Of a stretch of 64,000 bases of DNA, positions 25,125-31,578 are shown piece by piece. Position 1 is the first letter of the stretch. Every line of letters begins with the position of its first letter. The DNA is taken from NCBI GenBank assembly GCA_041441915.1, contig JASDRS010000010.1, positions 1 to 64,000 on the forward strand. Direction: 5' to 3'. A program made the position numbers and the translations under genes. The DNA comes from UBA10365 sp041441915 (lineage in GTDB: Bacteria > Pseudomonadota > Alphaproteobacteria > Rhodobacterales > Rhodobacteraceae). The notes beneath the pieces were generated by a model. The model ran no database searches. It saw only the letters and a list, made by a program, of their open reading frames with translations, and was not told the DNA's origin.

Positions 25125-25499
25125 ATGAACTTTGCTGTAGCGCGTGATCAATATAAAAAAGCAGATTTAGCGGGCTTTAATGAAATTGAAAATCCACATC
25201 AATTGATCTCCATCACGATTCGTGAGCTTGTCCACTCACTCAAATTCTTAGTGGTTTCCGGAACTGAGGCGACAGAGCTGCGCAGCCGTAACCTGACACG
25301 CTGCTTTACGGCCATATATATTTTGCAAACAAGTCTAGATTTTGAGAAGGGTGGAAAAATTGCAGAGAATTTATATATCGTTTACGAATTCTGTCGGCGT
25401 CACTTGACCCTGACTTTCAATCGAGACATCTCGGCAGATTTATCTCAATGTATTATGATGTTAGAGGATATTCTTGACGCGTGGAACAAAATTAAATAA
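25125..25499 (+). CDS. fliS: Flagellin export chaperone FliS
   Basis: 124-residue helical protein. The pattern NPHQLISITIRELVHSLKFLV, then RCFTAIYILQTSLDFEKGGKIAENLYIVYEFCRRHL is the FliS four-helix bundle (about residues 24-95). It binds the flagellin C-terminus to prevent early polymerisation. AGGAGA precedes the ATG. Unusually, neither fliD nor fliC is adjacent; the next gene starts 69 bp downstream. Confidence 0.9.
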   Translation: MNFAVARDQYKKADLAGFNEIENPHQLISITIRELVHSLKFLVVSGTEATELRSRNLTRCFTAIYILQTSLDFEKGGKIAENLYIVYEFCRRHLTLTFNRDISADLSQCIMMLEDILDAWNKIK

Positions 25500-25568
25500 T
25501 ATGAGGTATAAGAAAAAGTAATAGCGCAATCACAGAGAATTTTAAAAGCTCTTTGGTTAAGAGGTCGA

Positions 25569-26057
25569 ATGGCAAAATTTTGTCCTGAATGGGTGGCGGC
25601 TAGTGTATCTGGCTTGGTGGCGCAGAGATTTATTTCAGCGTCTTTTGGACTGAACGTATTTGCTATAAAATACTCAAGTATTCTGACTGATTATTTTGAG
25701 GTAGTCCGGCCAGAAGATATCGAAGGTGCTGCCGAGAGTTATTTAAGGTTTCTTTCCGAAATAGAAATTGAAGACGCAGGTCTAATGCTTCAATCGTATA
25801 TTTATAATCGGCTCACATTTGATGAAACTGGTGCTATTAGGAAAATTAAAACAATTTTTGGAAGCCAATTGTCTGGCGCCAGTTATGCGGAATTTGGCGT
25901 TGATGCTGCGACAAAAAGGTTTTCACGTTTTGTTTACGCTGCGAGAGCAAAGCCACAATTGCTTGCCGCTGCCTCGTGGACTTGGAGCTCTATTGAAAAC
26001 GGCGAATGGTTGATTGATTTACCAAACGTAGAAGTCTCTATTTTAGATGGCATTTAG
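25569..26057 (+). CDS. Unknown 162-residue protein after fliS
   Basis: Not recognised. GAGG precedes the ATG at good spacing. The protein is mixed helical with no signal peptide or membrane span. Notable stretches are FAIKYSSILTDYFEVV and AESYLRFLSEIEIEDAG; the C-terminus ends in VEVSILDGI. Same direction as fliS, 69 bp downstream, and convergent with the gene at 26058. It may be a flagellar regulator or chaperone partner, from position only. Confidence 0.65.
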   Translation: MAKFCPEWVAASVSGLVAQRFISASFGLNVFAIKYSSILTDYFEVVRPEDIEGAAESYLRFLSEIEIEDAGLMLQSYIYNRLTFDETGAIRKIKTIFGSQLSGASYAEFGVDAATKRFSRFVYAARAKPQLLAAASWTWSSIENGEWLIDLPNVEVSILDGI

Positions 26058-26438
26058 TTAAGCCAGCATGTTGATTTTGCCACTAAATCTGGGTGCATCA
26101 CGCTGAGAATTTGAAATGCGGGCCATTTTACACGCGGCACTGTCATGAATATAAATTGGCGTGAATAAAGACCTCGCGGTAAGAGCATTCTCTGTAGAAA
26201 TTGCGCTTGGAGCCATGCTCGGGCTATATATTTGCATCGCAGGATGGTTCTGATCATAGCGTGCTGAGGCTGGCATTTGACGTGTCGGCGAAATTCCATT
26301 CGTTGTTTGCCGCAAGTCTGGCACAGGACTTGCAAGTCGGGTCGTAACAGATCCGTCCATAGGGGCGTCGCGGTTAATATACCCGTCGTTGCTTATGTTA
26401 ATATTAGAAGACGAAATCAAATTGCCCATTCCCAGCAT
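26058..26438 (-). CDS. Unknown 126-residue Ser/Pro-rich protein
   Basis: Open minus-strand frame that exactly fills the gap between two plus-strand genes. Its stop abuts the stop of the previous gene, and its start lies 29 bp from the next ATG. Low hydrophobicity, Ser/Pro/Ala-rich and probably disordered (NLISSSNINISNDGYINRDA at the start). Codon choice looks natural. The ribosome site is weak; the in-frame ATG at 26429 follows GGGA. No family recognised. It could be a secreted flagellar substrate or a spurious frame. Confidence 0.5.
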   Translation of the reverse strand: MLGMGNLISSSNINISNDGYINRDAPMDGSVTTRLASPVPDLRQTTNGISPTRQMPASARYDQNHPAMQIYSPSMAPSAISTENALTARSLFTPIYIHDSAACKMARISNSQRDAPRFSGKINMLA

Positions 26439-26467
26439 TAGATATTTTATTTGAAAATGAGACTACC

Positions 26468-26815
26468 ATGAACCAAGATTTATTGCCAGTGTCTTACCAA
26501 GCTAGGACTTTTAACGTCGATGCGCTGTTAACAGTTACGGTCGCCCTTACTGGGATGGTAAATACACTAACTTCAGTGCGGGGTTCTGATCGATCAGAGG
26601 TTGAGGTGCGTCTAAAAAGTGTTTCTCAAGGCATTGATTTTATTTCTGAAAGTATTGACCTTGAGACGGGCGGGCTCTCTGCTGGCTTGATTCATCTTAT
26701 GTTTGCACGTTTAAAAGTGGACTTAAAAAATAAACATAGCCAAGGACTGCAGAACTTCTCACCCGAAATTAAAATAATTCAAGATCTGATAAATATATTT
26801 GAAGTAAATGCTTGA
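26468..26815 (+). CDS. Second FliS-like helical-bundle protein
   Basis: 115 residues. The stretch ISESIDLETGGLSAGLIHLMFARLK aligns by eye with FliS of this window (LQTSLDFEKGGKIAENLYIVYEFCRR), including the D-x-E-x-GG turn. It lacks the N-terminal NPHQLI tyrosine region in recognisable form. It may be a FliS paralogue for another export substrate, or a degenerate partner. Overlaps the next gene by 8 bp, with a FliT-like product, so fliS-like and fliT-like genes form a pair. Confidence 0.65.
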   Translation: MNQDLLPVSYQARTFNVDALLTVTVALTGMVNTLTSVRGSDRSEVEVRLKSVSQGIDFISESIDLETGGLSAGLIHLMFARLKVDLKNKHSQGLQNFSPEIKIIQDLINIFEVNA

Positions 26816-27095
26816 TTCGTTATCAAAACTTCAAGAGCTGGGCCATAAGCTGCGTATGTCTGCGATCAATGGTGATGTCGATCTTTTTTCGTTGCTTGAT
26901 GAACAAAGATTTGCCCTTCTTTGTTCAATAAGTATAAGTGATGGTGAGGGTCTTGCCGTTTTAAAGTCTGAAATGGAGAAAGATGCTAGGATGCAAGACG
27001 ATTTGGGCCTTCAGATGGAAGCTTTGTTAAAAGAGCAAAACTTGCTAAAAAGAGCCCGTAGGAAGTACCAATCGCTAAGTATTTTCGTAAAATAG
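26808..27095 (+). CDS. FliT-like small helical chaperone
   Basis: 95 residues, all helical. It starts inside the end of the FliS-like gene (ATGCTTGA overlap). The layout, with a short leading helix pair and a charged C-terminal helix (LLKEQNLLKRARRKYQSLSIFVK, about residues 73-95), resembles FliT, the FliD export chaperone. Sequence evidence is weak because FliT diverges fast; coupling to a FliS-like gene is the main support. Confidence 0.5.
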   Translation: MLDSLSKLQELGHKLRMSAINGDVDLFSLLDEQRFALLCSISISDGEGLAVLKSEMEKDARMQDDLGLQMEALLKEQNLLKRARRKYQSLSIFVK

Positions 27096-27104
27096 AATAG
27101 GCCG

Positions 27105-27338
27105 ATGATCACAAAGCAGCATAATAAAAAGCAGACGTGTCGTCAATGTGGCGCTATTCGCAGATTTTTGCTAATGGCCACTCTTCTTATTATATCCATG
27201 CCTTTCATCGGCGGGAAAGTTGAGATTTTCAAAATCCTCACGCCGATGCGTTTTGTTTACGTAATTGGTCTTTTTGGACTGTTGGCCATTACCATTAAAG
27301 TTTTTGAATGGCTCAAACTAAGGTCTGCTGAAAAATAG
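27105..27338 (+). CDS. Small two-span membrane protein
   Basis: 77 residues, 9 bp after the FliT-like gene. A CxxC pair (TCRQCGAI) sits just before the first hydrophobic segment (FLLMATLLIISMPFIGG); a second segment (FVYVIGLFGLLAITIKVF) follows, and a basic end. No family recognised. The last gene of the fliS-like/fliT-like unit, convergent with the small gene at 27353. Confidence 0.6.
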   Translation: MITKQHNKKQTCRQCGAIRRFLLMATLLIISMPFIGGKVEIFKILTPMRFVYVIGLFGLLAITIKVFEWLKLRSAEK

Positions 27339-27352
27339 CCTTAATGATCTGA

Positions 27353-27511
27353 TCAGTTCTGAATCTCTAAAAAATCCAAAATATACTCCTTTAAATCAAC
27401 GGTTATAGAGCGTTCGATATGATCCATTTGATCAAATAGGCAGATCTCAACCGCATAACCTGGTTCGCAATTTGCGTTTAGTAGTGTTGAATGTGTATTT
27501 TGAAATTCCAT
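27353..27511 (-). CDS. Unannotated 52-residue protein with its own sigma-54 promoter
   Basis: ATG at 27511, stop TGA at 27355-27353. GGAGG lies 5 bases upstream of the ATG, an ideal ribosome site. A -24/-12 element sits 25 bp further upstream (27536-27551). The product is acidic and soluble, with Cys in NANCEPGYAVEICLFDQ and a helical end (VDLKEYILDFLEIQN). No family recognised. The matched promoter, ribosome site and frame make this small gene likely real and part of the flagellar regulon. Confidence 0.65.
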   Translation of the reverse strand: MEFQNTHSTLLNANCEPGYAVEICLFDQMDHIERSITVDLKEYILDFLEIQN

Positions 27512-27535
27512 TTTGGCCTCCATTTTTATCAGAGT

Positions 27536-27551
27536 TGCAAAAAATGGGCCA
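27536..27551 (-). promoter_or_regulatory. Sigma-54 promoter for the 52-residue gene
   Basis: TGGCCC-ATTTT-TTGCA on the minus strand differs from consensus at one base. Predicted start near 27525, giving a leader of about 14 bases that contains only the ribosome site. Confidence 0.72.
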
Positions 27552-27596
27552 TTTAGGGCGGGAAGTCATACTGATGTTGGAGATACCGCGTCTTTT

Positions 27597-27956
27597 TCAA
27601 TCAGCTGGGCAGGCAAATGTTACTGGGCATGCCTCGCCTTTTTCAATCGAAAGGCTGACGTCGTCGCGCTCATAGCCGGCCCGCTGAAATATACACTGAG
27701 TGCCACCGGTTTCTGGATTGGCAACACGTTTTTTTATACGGCAGGTCATTTTCTTAACTGTTTCTGCCTCGGCCCTTTTTGTGCATGTTTGCTTTTCTTT
27801 GCCCACCTTGCGAGTGGGCCACGTTGGAATCAGTAGGTCCCATATCTCGCAATGTCCTGGACTAGTCTTTATAATTCGTGCTTCTGCTTCTGCGCTTCCG
27901 CTGCAGGTAACTTGGACGAACAGAAGCAAACATATTATTTTGAAAATGGATTTCAT
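27597..27956 (-). CDS. Secreted cysteine-rich protein downstream of a FliL paralogue
   Basis: 119 residues. A signal peptide (MKSIFKIICLLLFVQVTCSG, cleavage near residue 24) precedes a basic mature domain with six cysteines, enough for three disulfides in the periplasm. No family recognised. AGGTC precedes the ATG, which lies 7 bp after the FliL-like gene, so the two form an operon. A role near the stator or outer rings is possible from context only. Confidence 0.7.
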   Translation of the reverse strand: MKSIFKIICLLLFVQVTCSGSAEAEARIIKTSPGHCEIWDLLIPTWPTRKVGKEKQTCTKRAEAETVKKMTCRIKKRVANPETGGTQCIFQRAGYERDDVSLSIEKGEACPVTFACPAD

Positions 27957-27963
27957 TTTCGAC

Positions 27964-28491
27964 CTATAAAATTAAAAAAGTTATAAAGACGACATCCTCG
28001 ATGCTGGGTGGATCGCCAAGTTCTATTAGAATACGGTTTGACGTTTCTGTGAGCTGTTTTCTAATTTTAAGCAGGCCCGAGTTGGAGCTCGCTTCTTCAA
28101 GTGTCATCATCATAAGGTCTTCAAGTAAGTAAGGCCTTATACGTTTCTCAACCACATCAAGTCGCTTTATTGTCACGTCTGACCTAAATTTATTTTGATA
28201 GATAGTGAATGCCAACTCAGCGCTGAACTTTTTGTTACTGTTATGGATGTTGCCAGTAAAGGGAAAAACCAATGTATGATATCTGTAGATGTCTTTTAAA
28301 AGTGTTCCGTCTGGCGCTAGGTCTTCGGCAGGAATGTCGGGCTCGGCCACAATTTCTGGCTCTTCGGTCTTTGCTTGGGGCGTTGGTTCGGGTGCGGTCA
28401 ACAGATAACCTACGCCAAATAATAAAAACACCAAAACAGCTGGTCCAAGATATGGGCCGTACTTTTTTAATATTTTAATAAATTTGTTCAA
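27964..28491 (-). CDS. FliL paralogue
   Basis: About 175 residues from a TTG at 28491, chosen because AGAGG precedes it; the frame is open to 28518. One membrane segment (YLGPAVLVFLLFGVGYLL) is followed by an acidic Pro-rich linker (about residues 40-60). The FliL-type periplasmic domain begins near LVFPFTGNIHNSNKKFSAEL and ends in IEDVVFITFLIL, parallel to the EHVHFTSFIIQ end of the fliL product at 15289. It may form a second stomatin-like ring or serve a different stator. Confidence 0.8.
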   Translation of the reverse strand: MNKFIKILKKYGPYLGPAVLVFLLFGVGYLLTAPEPTPQAKTEEPEIVAEPDIPAEDLAPDGTLLKDIYRYHTLVFPFTGNIHNSNKKFSAELAFTIYQNKFRSDVTIKRLDVVEKRIRPYLLEDLMMMTLEEASSNSGLLKIRKQLTETSNRILIELGDPPSIEDVVFITFLIL

Positions 28492-28698
28492 TTTTTTTCC
28501 TCTAACCCTTAACGACAAATTCTATCAAATTATTAAATTCACATCGTGTAAAAATATAAATATGCAATCTACGTTTAATATAAAAATTATTATAGTGGGT
28601 TCGCATTAAAACTAATGGATAATTTGTCGTAAACTATGATATCTTCTATTAACTTGAATTACATTTGCGTATGATAACGTACGCTTCGGGAAAATTGA

Positions 28699-29088
28699 AT
28701 GGCTGGTAATGGATCAACAGACTTGGTTACGATTGAGAAGTCGGGTAAGGCATTAGCTAAAGGTGCAAAATCTAATATTGATCCATTTAAACTGGTTCGG
28801 GATGATGTTCACCTTGAAGATCGTGAAGCGGTACGCCAGTTTTTACCGGATATTTTGGGCCGGGCCTTGGCACGTGTTTGGATCGATTCAACCTTTCAGA
28901 AAAGTTTTGCTGAGGACCCGAAGGCCGCTTTGGAAAGGGCTGGGGTCCATTTGCCCGAAACTATGTCGATTGAGTTTTCAAAGATAGTAACTGATCGACC
29001 CAAAATTATAGTCTATGAAAAACAACATAATTCTAAATTTAAAGTAAGGGTGTTGTATTTGCAGCTCATCATGTTGGCCGGCAAATGA
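28699..29088 (+). CDS. Nitrile-hydratase-alpha-like / NHLP-type domain protein
   Basis: 129 residues. The middle region (RALARVWIDSTFQKSFAEDPKAALERAGV, about residues 53-81) matches the helical NHLP pattern A-x-A-W-x-D-x2-F-x4-L-x-DP-x2-AL-x3-G, followed by LPETMSIEF and a strand like the nitrile hydratase alpha fold. The metal-binding CxLCSC of true nitrile hydratase is absent. There is no GG leader-cleavage site and no RiPP enzyme gene nearby, so a RiPP precursor role is unlikely. Its stop overlaps the next start (ATGA), coupling it to a Sel1 protein. Function unknown. Confidence 0.65.
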   Translation: MAGNGSTDLVTIEKSGKALAKGAKSNIDPFKLVRDDVHLEDREAVRQFLPDILGRALARVWIDSTFQKSFAEDPKAALERAGVHLPETMSIEFSKIVTDRPKIIVYEKQHNSKFKVRVLYLQLIMLAGK

Positions 29089-29723
29089 GAGCCTACATCT
29101 GCGGATTTATTGCCATTATTCTTCTTTTAACTTGTAGTGAATTGCAGGCAGGTCAAAAGTTGACGCAGGAGCAGTTTCTTAAATTCAAAGAAGCTTCTTT
29201 GGCAGCTCGGCAAAATAAATTCTCTGTAGCTGTAGATATTTATGAAGCTATGGCGGAATTAGATCTTGTCGATGCACAATATAATTTGGCTTTTTTGTTA
29301 GATGCAGGTTTAGGGCGCCCTCAGGACTATAAGGCCGCAATTTATTGGGCTTGGCTTGCTCAGGTGGGGGGAGAGGTGCGCGCACAAGATTTGGCGAAGC
29401 AGCTTAGCTCGCTATTGAGCGAAGATGTTGCAATGGAAGTGATCGCCTCTTTGGTCGATCGTTTAACCAAGCAAATTGAAAATGGTAAAACAGAGTCTAT
29501 TTTAAAAATTGCAATGCTATACCTAGATGTAATGCCCGAACCTGATTATGCGAATGCTTACATTTGGTTTTCTATCGGGCAGGCCATTGGGCTGCCTGCA
29601 GCAGCAGCGGGCAGCGCTGAGGCGCGCTCTAACCTAGAGGGACCTATGCTGATTGAGGCCCAAGCTTCGGCTAAGGCGCTTTTTGGAAAATTGACATATT
29701 TAAAAACTCCCGAAGGCAATTAA
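29085..29723 (+). CDS. Exported Sel1/TPR-like repeat protein
   Basis: 212 residues with an N-terminal signal peptide (AFIAIILLLTC-type core, cleavage near residue 22). Sel1-like repeats follow, including AQYNLAFLLDAGLGRPQDYKAAIYWAWLAQ and a second region DYANAYIWFSIGQAIG. Sel1 repeats bind partner proteins in the periplasm. It overlaps the NHLP-like gene by 4 bp, suggesting joint function. Convergent with the DUF2802-like gene. Confidence 0.7.
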   Translation: MRAYICGFIAIILLLTCSELQAGQKLTQEQFLKFKEASLAARQNKFSVAVDIYEAMAELDLVDAQYNLAFLLDAGLGRPQDYKAAIYWAWLAQVGGEVRAQDLAKQLSSLLSEDVAMEVIASLVDRLTKQIENGKTESILKIAMLYLDVMPEPDYANAYIWFSIGQAIGLPAAAAGSAEARSNLEGPMLIEAQASAKALFGKLTYLKTPEGN

Positions 29724-30205
29724 TCACGGGCCGTGCCGTGAAAACGTACTATGGCGTCGGCCTGTTCAGTTGAAATTCCAGTTTCTTGTTGAATTTCTTG
29801 TGAAGTTGCACCTGATCTTGCACGCTCAATTGCTATGTTTAGGCCTGTGTCTTTTTCGTCTGAGGACGAAAATTTCTCCATCTCACTTTTTATTCCACTT
29901 AAAGCCAACGCCTGCTGGTCTAGCATATCTAGAATTTGACCAATCCTATGGTCTTTAATCTGGCGTGGCTCAGGTTTTGTGATTTCGGGTTGTATGGGAG
30001 ATTCTATTTCATCTTTTTGTTTTTTAAAAGATTCTCGCATGGCGTGAATAGCCGCTTGCATTGTGGCAAGCGATTTCGACTGTTTGCGCACGACAAGATA
30101 AGATGATAGAGTCCAAAATACTACTGCACTTATAAATACTAGAAAGCCCAGCAAAGGCAAAGCCAAAGCAGGTTCAAGTAACAGATCAGTCAGGGTGCTG
30201 TTCAA
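29720..30205 (-). CDS. DUF2802-like membrane protein
   Basis: About 161 residues from a TTG at 30205; the frame extends to 30247, overlapping the previous gene, so the start is uncertain. One membrane segment (LALPLLGFLVFISAVVFWTL) is followed by a charged helix. The C-terminal domain IERARSGATSQEIQQETGIS-TEQADAIVRFHG matches the DUF2802 pattern (A-x4-G-A-x3-E-L-x5-G-x4-EA-x5-H). DUF2802 proteins occur in polar-flagellar clusters of gammaproteobacteria. It is downstream of flgM and the flgN-like gene. Confidence 0.65.
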   Translation of the reverse strand: MNSTLTDLLLEPALALPLLGFLVFISAVVFWTLSSYLVVRKQSKSLATMQAAIHAMRESFKKQKDEIESPIQPEITKPEPRQIKDHRIGQILDMLDQQALALSGIKSEMEKFSSSDEKDTGLNIAIERARSGATSQEIQQETGISTEQADAIVRFHGTARD

Positions 30206-30218
30206 ATTAATCGTCCAT

Positions 30219-30512
30219 TTATAAGCCTGCTCTCCCTGATTGCACAAATTGCCCTAATCCGTCTACAAGTTTAGTGCGCAGCAAAAGTTTAGTCTCTAGT
30301 TGCGTTATTTCTAACTTGGCATCGTTCATTGCTTGGTCTATTGCTTCTGATTTTATTTCAGATGTATAGGCCTTTGCCGCTTCTTTTAATACACCAGTTG
30401 CATGGAGGTTAATTTCCTTAGAAATTTTGTTCAAGAAATTAGTGTCATTAAGATGGTCAGAGGCTTGCCTAACCATCTGAGTGAGGACGCTTATTTTGGT
30501 TGTGAACGTCAT
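30219..30512 (-). CDS. FlgN-like export chaperone (by position)
   Basis: 97 residues, helical with coiled-coil character (AKLEITQLETKLLLRTKLVDGL at about residues 65-87). AAGGAAAAG precedes the ATG. It lies directly after flgM, where flgN normally is, but is shorter than the usual 140 residues, and primary similarity is weak. FlgN escorts FlgK and FlgL; with a giant FlgK here, an unusual chaperone would be plausible. Confidence 0.5.
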   Translation of the reverse strand: MTFTTKISVLTQMVRQASDHLNDTNFLNKISKEINLHATGVLKEAAKAYTSEIKSEAIDQAMNDAKLEITQLETKLLLRTKLVDGLGQFVQSGRAGL

Positions 30513-30530
30513 TTTAACTTTTCCTTCGAT

Positions 30531-30827
30531 TTAGCGCTTTGAGCCTAAAAAGCTTTCCACCAAATGGTCTGCAATTTGATCTAGATCGACGGGGTAATTG
30601 CCCTCAGAGATCGCAGTTTTAATACGTGTTACCGCCTCAATATCTATGGGTGGCTCTTTGGCCATACCTGCAACTGCTACCTTAGACGCCAAAGCGCTGA
30701 GGTCTGCAGTAGCGTGTTCGTTTGGAACGGGTGCAGGGCTAGTTGCCATTTTCGCTTGAATTTTTTTATTTTCAAACGAACCAGATACGGATATTTGTCG
30801 TGCTGCTAAGTTGACTGGGTCTATCAT
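30531..30827 (-). CDS. flgM: Anti-sigma-28 factor FlgM
   Basis: 98 residues, normal. Disordered N-terminus and the conserved C-terminal FliA-binding helices: PPIDIEAVTRIKTAISEGNY then PVDLDQIADHLVESF. It holds FliA inactive until exported through the finished hook. GGAGAAAA precedes the ATG. Follows flgA by 34 bp, with a possible sigma-28 promoter just upstream. Confidence 0.9.
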   Translation of the reverse strand: MIDPVNLAARQISVSGSFENKKIQAKMATSPAPVPNEHATADLSALASKVAVAGMAKEPPIDIEAVTRIKTAISEGNYPVDLDQIADHLVESFLGSKR

Positions 30828-30847
30828 GGTTTTCTCCTAACGAGTCT

Positions 30848-30874
30848 TAAACGGCGCAATTTCATTGTATGTTA
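30848..30874 (-). promoter_or_regulatory. Possible sigma-28 (FliA) promoter for flgM
   Basis: TAAC-N15-GCCGTTTA on the minus strand resembles the TAAA-N15-GCCGATAA consensus with correct spacing. It begins within the end of flgA, about 20 bp upstream of the flgM ATG. Autocontrol of flgM by FliA is common in other bacteria. Confidence 0.4.
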
Positions 30875-31578
30875 GCGACAGGTGACACTTTTTGTGTAGA
30901 TTTGACAAATGCGTCAATAATAATACCTGACATGATATTTTTAACCTTAATCATATCACCTAACTGACCGTTTTCAAGAGATATTCCTGAAAGCGTAATT
31001 TGAATACCTGCACCCGCCGCTTCGATATTTACTGGGCTGTCTTTGAAAATAAGCCAAGAAATGTTTAAATGACTGGCGCGTACCACCTGTCCCTCGCTTA
31101 AACTTCTTTTTATTTTTCGTCCCACCACATCTTCCGCCTTGGCGAAAAGCTGCATTCCCTTAGTGATCGAGACTTCGACTAGGTCAATATCATCGGCAGT
31201 AATAACAGTCCCTCGAGCCAGGCTTTTGTTCAAAACGACGGCCATGCCTAGGCCTTTACCCGTTTCTGCAGCCTCGGCTCTGGCTTTTTTTGGGGCTTGG
31301 CTGCTGGTTCGCACAGAAATTGTCCATGCTTGGGGAGCTGCGCAGCTGACTTTCAAAAGTCGCCAATCCGCGGTGCGGCGCGGACTTATATTAAGTTCAC
31401 TTTCGCAGCGGCTGAAGGTACGGGTCAGATCAATAACTGCCTCAGCCTTGATGCTATTTTCTGATAAGATTTTTTCAGCCATAATCGAAATTTCGGCACC
31501 AGTAACTACGCGTGCTGGCGCGGCGAAAGCTGATTGCGCAAAGGCAAACCCTAAAGCGATGAGGGGCACCCGCATCAT
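30862..31578 (-). CDS. flgA: Flagellar P-ring assembly chaperone FlgA
   Basis: 238 residues with a signal peptide (LIALGFAFAQSAFA). The SAF domain is clear: LNKSLARGTVITADDIDLVEV, then DVVGRKIKRSLSEGQVVRASHL, and a C-terminal beta domain ending with IIDAFVKSTQKV. FlgA helps FlgI form the P ring in the periplasm. Overlaps flgT by 4 bp (ATGA) and precedes flgM. Confidence 0.92.
   Translation of the reverse strand: MMRVPLIALGFAFAQSAFAAPARVVTGAEISIMAEKILSENSIKAEAVIDLTRTFSRCESELNISPRRTADWRLLKVSCAAPQAWTISVRTSSQAPKKARAEAAETGKGLGMAVVLNKSLARGTVITADDIDLVEVSITKGMQLFAKAEDVVGRKIKRSLSEGQVVRASHLNISWLIFKDSPVNIEAAGAGIQITLSGISLENGQLGDMIKVKNIMSGIIIDAFVKSTQKVSPVANIQ

Noticed and set aside
28699..29088. RiPP precursor peptide interpretation of the NHLP-like protein
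   Set aside because: No GG cleavage motif, no short core peptide, and no radical SAM, YcaO, lanthipeptide synthase or peptidase-transporter gene nearby.
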